NCBI GenBank assembly: GCA_037953625.1
Contig: CM075656.1
Span: 88,121,001-88,185,000, forward strand
DNA length: 64,000 bases
From: Crotalaria pallida
Taxonomy: Eukaryota > Streptophyta > Magnoliopsida > Fabales > Fabaceae
Direction of reading: 5' to 3'
The notes under the pieces are model-generated. The model worked only from the letters and a program-made list of their open reading frames with translations, was not told the origin of the DNA and searched no databases. Of the stretch, positions 35,792-47,300 are shown one piece after another (the first letter of the stretch is position 1; each line of letters begins with the position of its first letter). A program made the translations under genes and the position numbers.

Positions 35792-38700
35792 GTGTGCCTT
35801 AGAACCGAAAAGAAACCGTGGTATCTTGATAGTGGATGTTCAAGGCACATGACGGGAGATAAGCGGAACTTCATAGAGCTTACTCCTCAAGAAGGTGGAT
35901 ATGTCACTTATGGAGACAACAACAAAGGCAAAATTCTTGGGATTGGTAAAGTCGGTAATTCTTCCAACTTGGTTATTGATAATGTACTTTATGTTCAAGG
36001 ATTAGAACACAATCTTTTGAGCATTAGTCAACTATGTGATATTGGTAACCATGTATTATTTACCTCTACCCAATGTCTCATAAAAAGTGACAAAGATGAA
36101 ACTATCAAATTTGTTGGCAAAAGGTCTAATAATACTTACTTGGTTGAATTGAACAATATCACCTCTTTGGCTTCTACTTGTCTAGTTAGCAAAGAGAGTG
36201 AAACTTGGTTATGGCACTGTAGGACCGCTCACATTAATGTAAATCAATTAAAGAAACTACAATCAAAAGACTTAGTAGTTGGATTACCAAAGCTAGATTT
36301 TAAAATTGAAGGTGATTGCACTCCTTGTAAGAAGTGCAAACACACCAAAAAACATTTTGGTTCTAAAAATGATGTGTCCACAACAAGACCATTAGAAATG
36401 CTTCATATGGACTTGTTTGGACCTTCTCAAGTAAAAAGCTTTGGTGGGAACTACTATGGCTTGGTGATTGTTGATGACTTTTCTAGATTTACATGGACTC
36501 TATTCTTAAGTGCAAAGAGTGAGACCTACAAATCTTTTAAACGCCATGTTAAACTTGTGCAAAACCAAGTAAACCAAAAAGTAATTACTGTTAGAACCGA
36601 CCATGGTGGTGAATTTGAAAACTACAAGTTTGATAGATTTTGTGATAAACATGGTATTGAACACCAATATTCCGCACCAAGAACTCCGGAACAAAATGGA
36701 GTGGTAGAGCGGAAAAATAGGGTGTTAGAGGAACTTGCAAGAACCATGCTAAATGATTCTCAAGTACCTCATTATTTTTGGGCCGATGTCGTTAATACGG
36801 CTTGCTATGTCATGAACAGAATTCTAATTAGGCCCATGCTCAAGAAAACCCCCTATGAGCTTTACAAAGGAAGAAAACCAAATATATCCCATTTTCATGT
36901 TTTTGGATGCAAAGTTTATGTTTTAAACAATGGAAAAGATCAACTTGGAAAATTTGACTCCAAATCCGACGAGGGAATATTTTTGGGTTATTCTTCACAT
37001 AGTAAAGCATATAGAATTTTTAATAAAAGAACTATGACTATTGAAGAATCTATTCATGTGGTTTTTAATGAGTCTTCGAAAGAAGATGGTGTTTTAAGTG
37101 ATGGTTGTGATGAAGGTTTTGAGTTTTCAAAAGAGGAAAAAGGGAAGGAGATTTTAAAGGATGAAGGAGAAGTTAAAAATGATCTTGATCCGGCTTGGAA
37201 AACGGTGAAAGCTCATCCTATTGACAATGTCATAGGAGACCTTTAAAAGGGAGTATTAACTCGTAGGACAATTCAAAATATTTGTCATTTTGTTTCCTTT
37301 GTTTCTCAAATCGAACCAAATTCAATTAAGGAAGCAATTTTGGATGAACATTGGGTTATGGCCATGCAAGAAGAACTAAATCAATTTGTTAGAAATGATG
37401 TTTGGGAATTAGTGCCTATACCCGATGATCATACCATAATTGGTTTAAAATGGATTTATAGAAATAAACTTGATGAATCCGGTTTGATTATAAGAAACAA
37501 AGCGAGACTTGTTGCCCAAGGGTACAACCAAGAGGAAGGTGTTGATTATGATGAGACCTTTGCTCCGGTTGCACGCCTTGAGGCAATCCGAATCTTGCTT
37601 GCCTTTGCATCAATTATGAAATTTACTCTTTATCAAATGGATGTCAAGAGTGCTTTCTTGAATGGTTTCATAAATGAAGAAGTGTATGTTAAGCAACCAC
37701 CCGGTTTTGAAAGTCATGAATTTCCAAACCATGTTTATAAATTGAAAAAGGCTCTTTATGGATTAAAACAAGCTCCTAGAGCTTGGTATGATCGATTAAG
37801 TACCTTTTTATTAGAAAATGACTTTCAAAGAGGAAAGGTTGATAATACCCTATTCATCTATAAAACCAAAAAGGACATTTTGTTAGTGCAAATATATGTA
37901 GATGATATTATCTTTGGTGCCACTAACGTGTCCTTGTGTAGCAAGTTCTCTAATTTGATGAAAAAGGAATTTGAGATGTCCATGATGGGGGAGCTCAAGT
38001 TCTTCCTAGGACTTCAAATCAAGCAAGTCAAGGAGGGGATTTTTGTGTATCAAGGAAAATATTGCAAGGAGCTCCTTGGAAAATTCGGAATGGACAAATG
38101 CAAAGAAGCTTACACTCCTATGAGCACATCATGCTATCTAGACAAGGATGAACAAGGTACACCGGTTGATGTTAGTAAATATAGAGGCATGATAGGTAGT
38201 CTTCTATATCTTACCGCATCTAGACCGGACATTATGTTTAGTGTATGCATGTGTGCCCGTTTTCAAGCTAATCCTAAGGAATCACACCTATCCGCGGTCA
38301 AACATATTTTTAAATATCTTAAAGGAACAATTAATACCAGATTATGGTACCCTTGTGATACTAGTCTTAGTTTGGTTGGTTATTCGGATTCCGACTTTGC
38401 GGGATGCAAGCTTGATCGCAAAAGCACTAGTGGTACTTGCCATTTATTGGGAAGTTCACTAGTGTCATGGTTTTCTAAAAAGCAAGCTTGTGTTGCTCTT
38501 TCCACCGCCGAAGCGGAATATATCGCCGCCGGTAGTTGTTGTGCTCAACTCTTGTGGATGAAACAACAATTATTGGATTTTGGTTTGAAACTTGAAAATA
38601 TTCCTATTAAATGCGATAACACGAGTGCAATCAACTTAACTAAGAATCCGGTGTATCACTCAAGGACTAAACACATTGAAATTAGACATCATTTCCTAAG

Positions 38701-38848
38701 GGATCATGTACAAAAGGGTGATTGCTCTATTGAATTTGTAAGTACCACAAACCAATTAGCGGACATTTTTACAAAACCATTGCCAAGAGATACCTTTTAT
38801 CATATAAGAGGAGAACTTGGAATTTTAGATGAGTCAAGCATTAGCTAA
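35792..38848 (+). pseudogene. pol: Sirevirus pol (protease-integrase-RT-RNase H) with one nonsense codon
   Basis: One reading frame runs through 35792-38848, broken only by a TAA at 37244-37246 between integrase and RT. Protease has LDSGCSRHM. Integrase shows the zinc-binding H/C cluster, then D in LHMDLFGP, D in RTDHGGEF and E in NGVVERKNR with 35 residues between the last two. RT starts after the stop, with KARLVAQGYNQ and the YVDD box (about 37895). RNase H shows SDSDFAGC, STSGTCHLLG and STAEAEY. The domain order is the copia order. The single nonsense makes this copy non-autonomous unless read through. Confidence 0.9.
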
Positions 38849-39600
38849 TTGATTTGTGTTTGTGAAAAATCACCAAGTATGTCTCATTTCATGTGTATTG
38901 GTATTTGATGAACAATTGGACCTTGAGATACTGTGAAATATATTATTTTGATTGTGAGTGATTTTAATTCAAAATCTGTGTTGATGTTAAATATGTTGGA
39001 TTTGTGAAATTGTGTTCAAAATGCTGTTAAAACTGTCTGTCTGTCAATTTTACTCGAGTATTTTTCTTTTTACTCGAGTATTTTAATTCCAAAATTAAAT
39101 CATTTGAAAATTGAAAAAGTTTTTGGCCATGTCTAATGCTTTCACTCGAGTGTTTTAAATTTTACTCGAGTAATTTCCTTTTTACTCGAGTCTTTCAAAT
39201 TTTACTCGCGTGAATTTCAGTCCAGTAACTTTCAACTTTCTGGACTGGGCTTTTTACTCGAGTACTTTCACCAATACTCGAGTATCGGTCTTAGAACACT
39301 CGAGTGTTTTTAAAAACACTCGAGTAATGCGACTTTTTAAAGTGCAGCAGCAGCGTTTCAGCAGCCATTTTTCACGTACCCTCTCTCTCTTCACTCGAGT
39401 TCTCTCACCCTCCATCATCAAAAACACGATTTTAACTCAAATTATTCACAGATTTCAACTCCAAATCATCTTCTCATCATTATTCTTCACTTGTTTCACT
39501 TCAAATCTCCATTTTTCACCCTCAAATCCGAAAATCACTTTTCAAACCCTAACTCCCCCAACTTCAAAATTCTTCAATTTTTTCTCAAAATTGTGTGCAA
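38849..39600 (+). other. Sirevirus pol-env spacer with second ACTCGAGT array
   Basis: No gene. Ten or so ACTCGAGT copies (39052, 39072, 39143, 39163, 39183, 39255, 39275, 39298, 39318, 39393) plus the variant ACTCGCGT at 39203, mostly 20 bp apart. A C/T-rich leader precedes the next ATG. Confidence 0.75.
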
Positions 39601-40889
39601 ATGTCTACTTCTCGTGCTGCCCTACGTCCAAGGAAGAAAAGGAGAGAGCCCACTCCTCCTCCTTCATCATCTTTAGAGGAAGAAGTGGAATTCTTCTCTC
39701 CAAATGAGTGTGCTAGGAGGGAGGCATTGTTTGTGACTCATGCATACGGTGTGCAAAGCTGGACCACTGAGGAATTCCTTGAGGGTAATGGCTTTACATT
39801 TGTTCAAAAGCTTAGAGATCAGCACCTTATGCAATTTATCTCTTTTCATGGTCCTATTTATCTTAGGCTTGTGCGACAATTTTATGCAAATTTTAAGGAG
39901 ATAGATAGGACTACCTATGAAACCAGTGTAGAAGGCATCCATTTTCAGATTAGGCCTAGGGATTTAGAGACCGTTTTTGGCATAACACGAACGGGGCAGA
40001 ACAATTTCAATGCTGACACTGATGATATTTTTAGAAACCTGCTTCGTCCCGATCGTGTTTATGACGGACACGAAAAGAAAGCCGTGCATATGACCACATC
40101 AAACCGCATCCTTCATCATGTAGTTTGTCATATACTCTTGCCCCAAACCTCACCAAATTAGAGCTTCAACTCACTGATGCCATTCTTAATGATAATATGC
40201 TGAATTGGGCTGCAATTGTTCTTGCTCGGATGGTGAAAGCCGGGAGCTCAAAACCCTCCCAACACTTGCCTTATCCTATGCATGTGAGTAGACTCCTCCT
40301 GCACTTCAACGTGCCTATTCCTGCTGGTGAGGAGTTCTTTGATCCTCCTGAGGAGTTGCATACGCTTCATGACGGGCTTCTTCGGCAAATGAAGATGAGG
40401 AAGCGAGGTGGGAGGTATTACTGGAAGGATGAGGTGGAAGCCATGGAGGCTCAGGAGGCCGCTGAGCATGTTGCAGCTCAGCAAGGAGTAGATGTTGAGC
40501 AGTTGGCTGAGGAGCAGGCTCAGTTTGATCAGGCTGATGGTGGTGGTGCTGGTGGTGGTGCAGATGATCCAGTTGATAATATTGATTTTGGAAATCCTGC
40601 ATTTGGGACATATCAGACTCACTTCGATGCTCGCTTTGATCACTTTGACAGCCGCATGGATAGCTTTGAGCATCAATTGATTGAGCAGCAGGACAGTATT
40701 AGCAGGATTGAGTCACAGATGGGTGTACAGTCGGCCATGCTCTACTCACAGTTGGACCAGCATTCAGCTCAGATGAATGCTCGGTGGGACCAGCATTCAG
40801 CTCAGATGCATGCTGGGTTTGCTGATATGATGACTGCATTCGATCGCTTCTTTCCTCCACAGGACCCCCCTGCACCGGACATGTTCTGA
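39601..40889 (+). pseudogene. Sirevirus env-like / 'putative plant transposon protein' frame, frameshifted
   Basis: The ATG at 39601 opens a frame to 40161. Homology and composition continue from about 40125 to 40889 in another frame, so a 1-nt shift lies in 40125-40160. The N-terminal part is basic (RPRKKRRE), then a globular region (QIRPRDLETVFGI) of the type found in plant transposon proteins (PF20167-like, my reading). The C-terminal part has an acidic/glutamine region and a coiled coil of repeated HFDSRMDSF and DQHSAQM units. No convincing signal peptide or membrane anchor is seen, so 'envelope' is a positional name only. Confidence 0.7.
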
Positions 40890-41480
40890 GATTAGTGGAC
40901 ATTGCACACTATTTTCGCTGTTTTCTGTTTTATGGCTTGCATTTCTGGATTTTAGTGTTCATTCAGTCTTTGGGAGTTAGTTTGCACTTTATAACCCCTG
41001 CGTGGGTATCTATCCGTTTTTATTATGTTCACCTTATCATGTCAGACTTGGATTTGGTCTTTATGATGCTTTATGCTGTGATGACTATTGTTTTATGTTA
41101 TGATTTTCATTGGTTTTCACATGCGTTATGTTCTCCGATAGTCATAGTTGTTTTTTTTTATTGCTATTATTTAGGGGGAGTTCTCGTTATCGGTATCCTT
41201 CTTATCTCCTCCGTTTCCAAATGATACTTTTTGATTATGACAAAAAGGGGGAGAAAAGAGGCATGAGAAGAGCAAACACATTTTTTTTACTCTGATATTA
41301 TTTTTTTTGCTCTCGCTCTGATACCAATTACACATTATGCACTTGACCATGATTATTATGATATTATGTTGTGCTTGGAATTCTCTGGATTGACAGGTTT
41401 ATAGGTTCCTATATTGAGGGGGAGCTCTCAAAAGAGAAGGAACGGTTTAATTATTTTGTCATCATCAAAAAGGGGGAGAT
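40890..41480 (+). promoter_or_regulatory. Sirevirus 3' leader to LTR with four purine tracts
   Basis: AGGGGGAG-type tracts occur at 41173-41180, 41242-41253, 41416-41424 and finally 41467-41480, which abuts the 3' LTR and is the functional polypurine tract. Multiplied tracts are a known Sirevirus feature. Otherwise T-rich and noncoding. Confidence 0.8.
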
Positions 41481-43046
41481 TGTAGAATCAAGTCTCCAAT
41501 GAGGTGGATTTATTTTGATGATGACAATATAATTAGATCATAGATTTAAAGGAAGAATTCAAGCTCACCAAGTCAAGAAGATCAAGTGCATCATTTAGCT
41601 AGTCATTCTTTTTGTACTTTAAATATAATCTTATTTATTGAGAGTGGGTAGCTTAGGAAGTAATCTCACCCTTAGGATAAATAATTTTAAATGCATGAAA
41701 AAGGTTGGGGTTACATAAAATTATTCCTTGAAGAGAGAATTGAAATAAATTGTTGAAAAACATGATTTTTATCATCTCTGGGCAAAACACTCGAGTAAGC
41801 ACAAAAATACTCGAGTATAAAGTCACTCGAGTAATCTGAAAGTTACTCGAGTATCAAAACACTCGAGTACTTCCCAGAATACTCGAGTACTTCAGCCTCA
41901 AATCAGAGATTTGACCGTTAGTTCAATACATGAGCATTTCTATTGTAAGATGGGCAAAACACTCGAGTAGTGTCAAAAGTACTCGAGTATTTTGGTTCTG
42001 ACAGCAAAATTTTAACCGTTGGAAAAGGGCAAAAATGGAATGAAAGAGTTGATTTTACTCTTTCATTGTATTTTTCATATATTAGAAATGAATGTCATTG
42101 AACTAACCAACAAGAACATTAAAGTCTATTGTGCTAAATATTCATTTTGATAATTCTCTCTCTCAAGTGAAAAATACTCTAACTCAATCTATTCATTCAT
42201 CATTATTATTTGTTCTAAGAGTTAGAGTTTGTGCTTAATTGTTGTGGAAATCATTTGTTGGATTTCTCCACATTCACATACACTTCTTGTTCTAAAAAAT
42301 CTTGGTTGGTAACCAAGTGTACCTAAGTGGGTCTTAGGTTCATTCAAGACTTGGGAGGTTCTCAAGCAAGGGCTAAGAGGTTCTTAGTTTTGGTGGAGCT
42401 CTTGAAGGTTTCAAGGAGCTTGAAGAAGAAGGAGTCTTCATCACCAACATCAAATTGGGGTAGAAATTCAAGAGTTTGGTACACTCTTGGAAGGGATAGG
42501 TTGAGTGAGGCATCTCAATACCCTTTGTAATATTTCTAACAATTTGATTTTAGTAGACACTCCTAAGATTCTTAGGGGGACTGGACTAGCTCTCTAAATA
42601 GAGAGTGAACCACTATAAAATCGGTGGTGTTGATCTTTTATAGCTCTCTTTAACTTCAAGTCAAAACCAAACCTAAGTTGCTCAAAAGGGGATTATTAAT
42701 TAGAGTAGTAATTCCGCAGCAATTAAGTTGTTTTCAAGTTGTTATAACTTTATTTAATTGTTTTCTACTCTATTATTAATCTGCCCTGGACTGTATTAAT
42801 TGTTATTGATTAAAGTGCATATTTTCCAGAAACTGTTTTTCTGCTAACTGCACGATTTACTCGAGTATTCTTGTGATTTTACTCGAGTAGTCTTAAAAAC
42901 ACTCGAGTATTCTTGCTCTGTTTCTGAAAAATCTGCACGTGATCAATTATACTTAATTGCATTATAAAAATTAGTCACTGTTGCATTCAGATTACTATTC
43001 ACCCCCCCCTCTAGTAATTGCTAAGCCCGCTTGTTGGTTTCCAACA
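41481..43046 (+). repeat. Sirevirus 3' LTR
   Basis: 1566 bp. By eye about nine substitutions and one deletion of about 20 bp separate it from the 5' LTR. The variant ACTCAAGT of the 5' LTR is the perfect palindrome here, so the 5' copy mutated. Confidence 0.92.
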
Positions 43047-43051
43047 ATCCT

Positions 43052-43255
43052 ATCATGACATTTCTATACGTGTGCACACGTATATGTTGATGTGACGTTC
43101 CGTTAGCCACGTCAGTAGTTAATGGATTTTTCTTAACAACAAGGACTAAAACCAAATTTTCAAAACAATTAAGGATGAGTCAATGTCAAAAAAAATTTCA
43201 GGGACCAAAATCAAAGCACTCCCAACTTTCAGGAACTAAATACATAAATAAGCCT
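43052..43255. mobile_element. Interrupted inverted-repeat element, piece 3 (right arm)
   Basis: Reverse complement of pieces 1 and 2: ACACGTATATGTTGATGTGACG, then GGACTAAAACCAAATTTTC and CACTCCCAACTTTC, ending ATAAATAAGC. The target duplication TAGAGAAT follows at 43257-43264. The three pieces total about 0.53 kb. Confidence 0.75.
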
Positions 43256-43264
43256 CTAGAGAAT

Positions 43265-43761
43265 AACAAGTTTTGAGTTGTTTATTTGATTATATTTTCT
43301 GGTACTACACTACATAAGTAGGAGCAATTATTAGGTGGTTCGGGACCACATGGTTCAGGATAATCACTACCATTCACTACCAAAAATAAATTATCAACGA
43401 TTGAGATGTTGGTCCATGACTAACCAATAATTTTCCATACAAGTAGTCATGTAGAGCTGAATTTTAATTCTAGATCCTCATGTTTTGATTTATTTCTTGC
43501 TGGACTTTTTTATATAGTTTTTTTAATCTCAACTCTTAATAAGATAAGATGTCAATTAATAGTAGAAATAACTTAAAAAGCTAAGTTTATTATTCTCCAA
43601 ATACTATTTTTTTTAATTTAAAACTAATTTATTTAGCTCATTATCCTTAACCGTAAAATCTAAAAGTTAAAATATATATATATATATATATATTATTGAG
43701 GGTCAATCACTATATAAATAGTAATTTTATATGAATATTTATATTTGACATGTGGTTTGTC
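43265..43761. other. AT-rich intergenic DNA
   Basis: No gene. A short (AT)n run is at about 43673-43693. Confidence 0.4.
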
Positions 43762-43941
43762 TTTTTTTTTTGTTTGCACCCTGGTATCCGGCCCACTGGG
43801 CCGACTAATCCAGTTCGAGGGGGTCCCGGGGTTAAGGTTTTATTCCTCTCCCAACGTTGTTGCGGGGGATCGAACCGTGGTTCGCCCTACCAAGTGCAGC
43901 CCCTGACACCACTGCACCAACAGCTCGTTGGTAAAATTATA
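43762..43941 (-). mobile_element. tRNA-derived SINE
   Basis: On the minus strand it starts ACCAACGAGCTGTTGGTGC, with an A box TTGGTGCAGTGG and a B box GGTTCGATCCC about 35 bp on, and ends in an A-rich tail (T run at 43762-43770 on the plus strand). Near-identical flanks, ACATGTGGTTTGTC at 43748-43761 and ACATGTAGTTTGTC at 43942-43955, are the target duplication. It has no coding capacity and depends on LINE machinery. Confidence 0.88.
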
Positions 43942-43944
43942 ACA

Positions 43945-44008
43945 TGTAGTTTGTCTTATATGCATAAAAGATAAAATAATTTTTATTTTATCTGTTTATA
44001 TAAGACAA
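43945..44008. repeat. Short perfect-like hairpin
   Basis: GTTTGTCTTATATGCATAAA pairs with a near complement ending ATATAAGACAAAC across a loop of about 5 nt, giving a stem of about 28 bp. It could be a small MITE remnant; there is no evidence for a small RNA. Confidence 0.5.
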
Positions 44009-44084
44009 ACAAGATATTTGATATCTCGATATTTACATAACAGTTTTGTTAGATAGTAAAATCATAGTGATCACCCCATACGAA

Positions 44085-44335
44085 GATTAGCGTTAAAAGA
44101 AAACAAGGCATCTATTGCAAATAAAAAGCTTACTATTCGTTATGAGCATCCACAAGGACATATGTTTAGACAATTGAATGGTACGGTGATGCTTCTTTCT
44201 ATTGGATGGATTGGAAATAAAGGTGACGTTGAGGTGCTTATTATCACTAAAGCATCAAGGAAATGAATGAACCATGAGGAATGAAAAAAGATAATTTAGA
44301 CACCGAGTTGAAGAGTTTTTTTAATTTTATTTTTA
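44085..44335. repeat. Paralogous block matching 4230-8530 without insertions
   Basis: GAAGATTAGCGTTAAAAG, AGCTTACTATTCGTTATGAGC, GTTTAGACAATTG, GGATTGGAAATAA and GAAAAAAGATAATTTAGACA all recur in the same order in 4245-8000, where four insertions separate them. This copy therefore serves as the empty-site reference. Confidence 0.75.
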
Positions 44336-44337
44336 TC

Positions 44338-44421
44338 AAAATAAAGAAAGTTTAAATGAGTTAGATTTTGGGTTTATTATAAAGAAAGTTTAAATGAGTT
44401 GGATTTTGGGCTTATTATAAA
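44338..44421. repeat. Tandem duplication, 2 units of about 43 bp
   Basis: The phrase AAAGAAAGTTTAAATGAGTT, with GATTTTGGG and TTATTATA, occurs twice in direct succession. Confidence 0.8.
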
Positions 44422-46361
44422 GCCATGAAAGATATATGAATTTGCATTTGCAAAGATAAATAGTAGGGACGAATTCAAAAAGCAAGTGATATGGTCTAAT
44501 TATACATGTTTCGGAATTTTTTTAAAAGATCATTAATGTTGTGGGGTTATATCCTACGCATATTGGTAAACTGGTTTGTTGATGTATGACGATGATAACT
44601 TGGTTTGTTGATGTACCGCCATTTGAGTCGGGATATTTGGAGGTGATGTGTGTGGCGTGTGTAAAAGAAGAGTTTAGAGTTAATTTTATACCTTGACCAC
44701 TACCTGTATTTATAGGGTGAATGATAGGAGACATTGGGATTCCTTTCATGAATGGTCTTGATGGGCAATGATGATCAGTTTATAACTATCATTATTTTAA
44801 GGAATACTAGGTGTAACGAACTAATGGCTTGATAACGTTACTATGAGCCGTTTATCCACATATGCTTATTATCTTCAAAATGACATTTTATTAAGATAAT
44901 AAGAAAAAAAAAAAGAACAATCCAACAAAAAGGGTTTAACCAACCAAAAACATAACTCGACAAGGTAAACAAAAAGACCAACAAGCACAAATTAAAGTTC
45001 ACTATTCTCAAAATAATATCATATTTGTTTTTCAATTTAAAACTAATTTATTTAGCTTGTTATCCTCAATCATAATAGCTAAAATTAAAAAATATTTTCC
45101 ATATATTGAGGAAGAAAAACTTAGGTGGGATTTATGCATATGTATAGACAATCGTAATCACATTTACTCCCTTTGTTTTTATTTATACGTCTAATTTGAA
45201 AAAATTGTTTTTCTTTGTTTAAAAGTTCAAAAGTGTAATAATGTTTTTTTTTTTTTATGTTTATCCTTTTTCAATAAAGAATAAAGTATTATTTTACACA
45301 AATAGTGAAGAAAAAATAATGATTACAAATAAAGAAATATGTAATATATTAAACAAAAACATAATTAATTTATTGAAAATCAAGACAACCATTACAATTG
45401 TTAAAATGTATATTTTTGTGTAACAAAATAATAATAAATAGGATTAGAGTAAAATAAATGGGATGCCCCAAAGAATGAGGTCAAAGAAATGACAATTATG
45501 AAACCTGGAATGAAAGAAATTATTGCATGAATTATGATCAATAGTCCTAATTTTATCCAAACCATGATTTTGAATATTTTAAAGTAAATTATCGTAGAAT
45601 ATTTTTTTTTCCCGATAAGCAAATCAATTGTTGTTAACAAGCACAGGGGTATTCATATTTTAGAATATTCTAAACTAAGGGTCCGAATGAGATTGAGAAT
45701 ATTGGTCCAGAACCATTCAATAATTTCATGGGATGAGAACTCTAAATTACTCCTCTAAAAAGTTTACTTAATTGCAAGATTTACAGATTTTTAATGAAAA
45801 AGAGACTCTGTTTTAGTTCACTTTGAACAGGTGTTGCTAACCCTAATTAAAACTGGTACTGTCCTGGACCACTTCGAAGGAATTGAGCATTGATTTTAGT
45901 GTTGTTATATGATATGATTCATGTGTTCTGCTTTGATTCTGTAGGGGATGACTAGGCGCATAATTTGTTAAGAAACTGAACTTCAAAACAAGAGCTCTTA
46001 TTTGTTTCTCTAAATCCGGCCTGAGTTTGACTTATTAACCAATGAATTCAACATACAATGGTAAATTATAAACACGTTCACGCATGTAATTCTAGTGATT
46101 TTAGTCTCTATTATCTCTTCCAGATATTGGATAATAATTTTGACACTTGAGAATACATAAGAACTAATAAGGCTCATTGGAAAGACCAAAGTACATGGAG
46201 AATGAGGGGGTCTAGGCAGTAGGCACAGGGTTACCCCTTCCTACATCAGTTTTTCTGTACACTGATTTTATCAACAGGGTTGATGAAACCACAACCGAAA
46301 AATGATATGATTATATTTATACACACACCTAAAGTCCTAAACCTATACATTTACTAGAACT
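44422..46361. other. Intergenic DNA, mostly AT-rich
   Basis: No supported gene. The segment at about 45163-45330 (ACTCCCTTTGTTTTTATTTATACG start) resembles the left part of the Stowaway-type element at 50692-50948, but its right end is not recognisable. Confidence 0.4.
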
Positions 46362-46925
46362 TCAGACCATTTTTTCATCCTTGTCAACGCAGATGTGGCA
46401 ATTGTGAAGTATGAGAGAACCATTGGAGTTGCCATGAGTGCATCCACTTGTGCTTATAAGGGACAACGCGTTTTGCTCATCGGTGATGCTACAAGAGTCA
46501 TTGGGTTCTTGTGCAGCAGGAGGGACGTTACCTTTGTTCTGGTCGGAATAATGCTGAATTGCAATATCAGTACTGTGATCATTCCCCTGCCCTGTTGTCT
46601 CAACATCAATAAACGTGGACTGCGCGGACTTCTCTAACTGCACACTCGAACCTTCATCCTCGTCATTGCGAATGTTTGGCACAGGAAAATCTTCTTCACC
46701 TTTTACTTTCTTTCGAAGATCAACTTTGTCTTCATCATCAGAGTCAGAGTCCAACTCCGGAAGTTGATCAAAGTATTTAAAATAATCTTCCTTGAATTCG
46801 CCAACCGGAAAATCCCCTGCACGATTTTTCTCATCGTAGTCACTAAAATTTTCTCCACCATGAATCCTTGACATGATGGAATCTCCAAATGTTGAGTTAG
46901 TAACTCTATAATGAATGTTTCCCAT
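46362..46925 (-). CDS. Small acidic protein, family A member 1 (unknown function, 187 aa)
   Basis: Not a family I recognise. The ATG at 46925 (MGNIHYRV) is preferred. It lies about 55 bp below a CTATATAG box and downstream of the conserved upstream element at 47024-47076. An internal ATG (MSRIHGG, about 46874) is the alternative. The protein is acidic, with ELDSDSDDEDKVDL near the middle. It ends in the family motif NGSLILHNCHICVDKDEK, also found in altered form at the ends of the 48840 and 56428 genes. No signal peptide, membrane segment or known domain is seen. It is the only member of the three with a single open frame and no low-complexity run. Confidence 0.5.
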   Translation of the reverse strand: MGNIHYRVTNSTFGDSIMSRIHGGENFSDYDEKNRAGDFPVGEFKEDYFKYFDQLPELDSDSDDEDKVDLRKKVKGEEDFPVPNIRNDEDEGSSVQLEKSAQSTFIDVETTGQGNDHSTDIAIQHYSDQNKGNVPPAAQEPNDSCSITDEQNALSLISTSGCTHGNSNGSLILHNCHICVDKDEKMV

Positions 46926-46975
46926 GAGGATATGCCACAATGGTGGAATTGTGTGAAGGTAATATCAGCACCAGC

Positions 46976-47080
46976 TTTCTCTATATAGCAATTGTTTTTT
47001 CCTATCACGCACCTGTTCCATACAAAGAATCTTTATCTTTCAACACAAGCGTTCATCTTCCGCAATTCCTACTTTTCTAT
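46976..47080 (-). promoter_or_regulatory. Conserved upstream element, copy A, with TATA box
   Basis: On the plus strand it reads AAAGAATCTTTATCTTTC, then AACACAAGCGTTCATCTTCC and GCAATTCCTACTTTT (47024-47076). It is shared with copies at 48033, 50431 and 57169. On the minus strand it lies directly upstream of a CTATATAG box (near 46981) and the 46925 start codon, so it belongs to the promoter or 5' leader of this family. Confidence 0.6.
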
Positions 47081-47139
47081 CTATCTTTCTTTCTTATTTT
47101 ATAATATTTTATATTTTATATTTTATATATTCTGATGCA

Positions 47140-47300
47140 GTAACTTACTTTGGAATATATAAGTGGAAGCATAAGCTCATCATCAGGCATCTGCTGACTG
47201 CTACTGCTAAACAGAATCCAAATTTAGAACCATGTCCTAAGTGACCAAGAGTCCAAGACTATATCAATCATACAACTAGACATGGTTCTTATCTTGAAAT
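47140..47300. repeat. Upstream block duplicated at 48120-48330
   Basis: GGAATATATAAGTGGAAGCATA, a GCTGCTGCTAAACA-type word, AGAATCCAAATTTA and TATATCAATCA recur at about 48120-48330 in mostly the same order. With the neighbouring element this shows a duplication of about 300 bp of upstream DNA. Confidence 0.6.

Larger units (their letters stand above)
32363..43046 (+). mobile_element. Ty1/copia Sirevirus (SIRE/Maximus-type) retrotransposon
   Basis: LTRs of 1586 and 1566 bp start TGTAGAATC and end TTTCCAACA, flanked by ATCCT (32358-32362 and 43047-43051). The primer-binding site TGGTATCAGAGC matches initiator tRNA-Met. The order protease-integrase-RT-RNase H is copia-type. A large gag with two zinc knuckles, an env-like frame after pol and repeated purine tracts before the 3' LTR are Sirevirus traits. 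The length of 10.7 kb fits. A roughly 20-bp indel in the ACTCGAGT cluster near 33741-33770 explains the LTR length difference. Confidence 0.93.

Noticed and set aside
9675..43046. Endogenous pararetrovirus or other integrated plant virus
   Set aside because: No movement protein, no caulimovirus-type protease-RT without integrase, and no geminivirus Rep motifs. All RT-bearing parts have LTRs or LINE features.
43750..43974. 74-codon frame with proline- and glycine-rich stretch
   Set aside because: It translates the SINE at 43762-43941 on the wrong strand.
43945..44008. MicroRNA precursor
   Set aside because: The hairpin is short, AT-only in the stem and near a SINE; there is no conserved mature sequence to point to.
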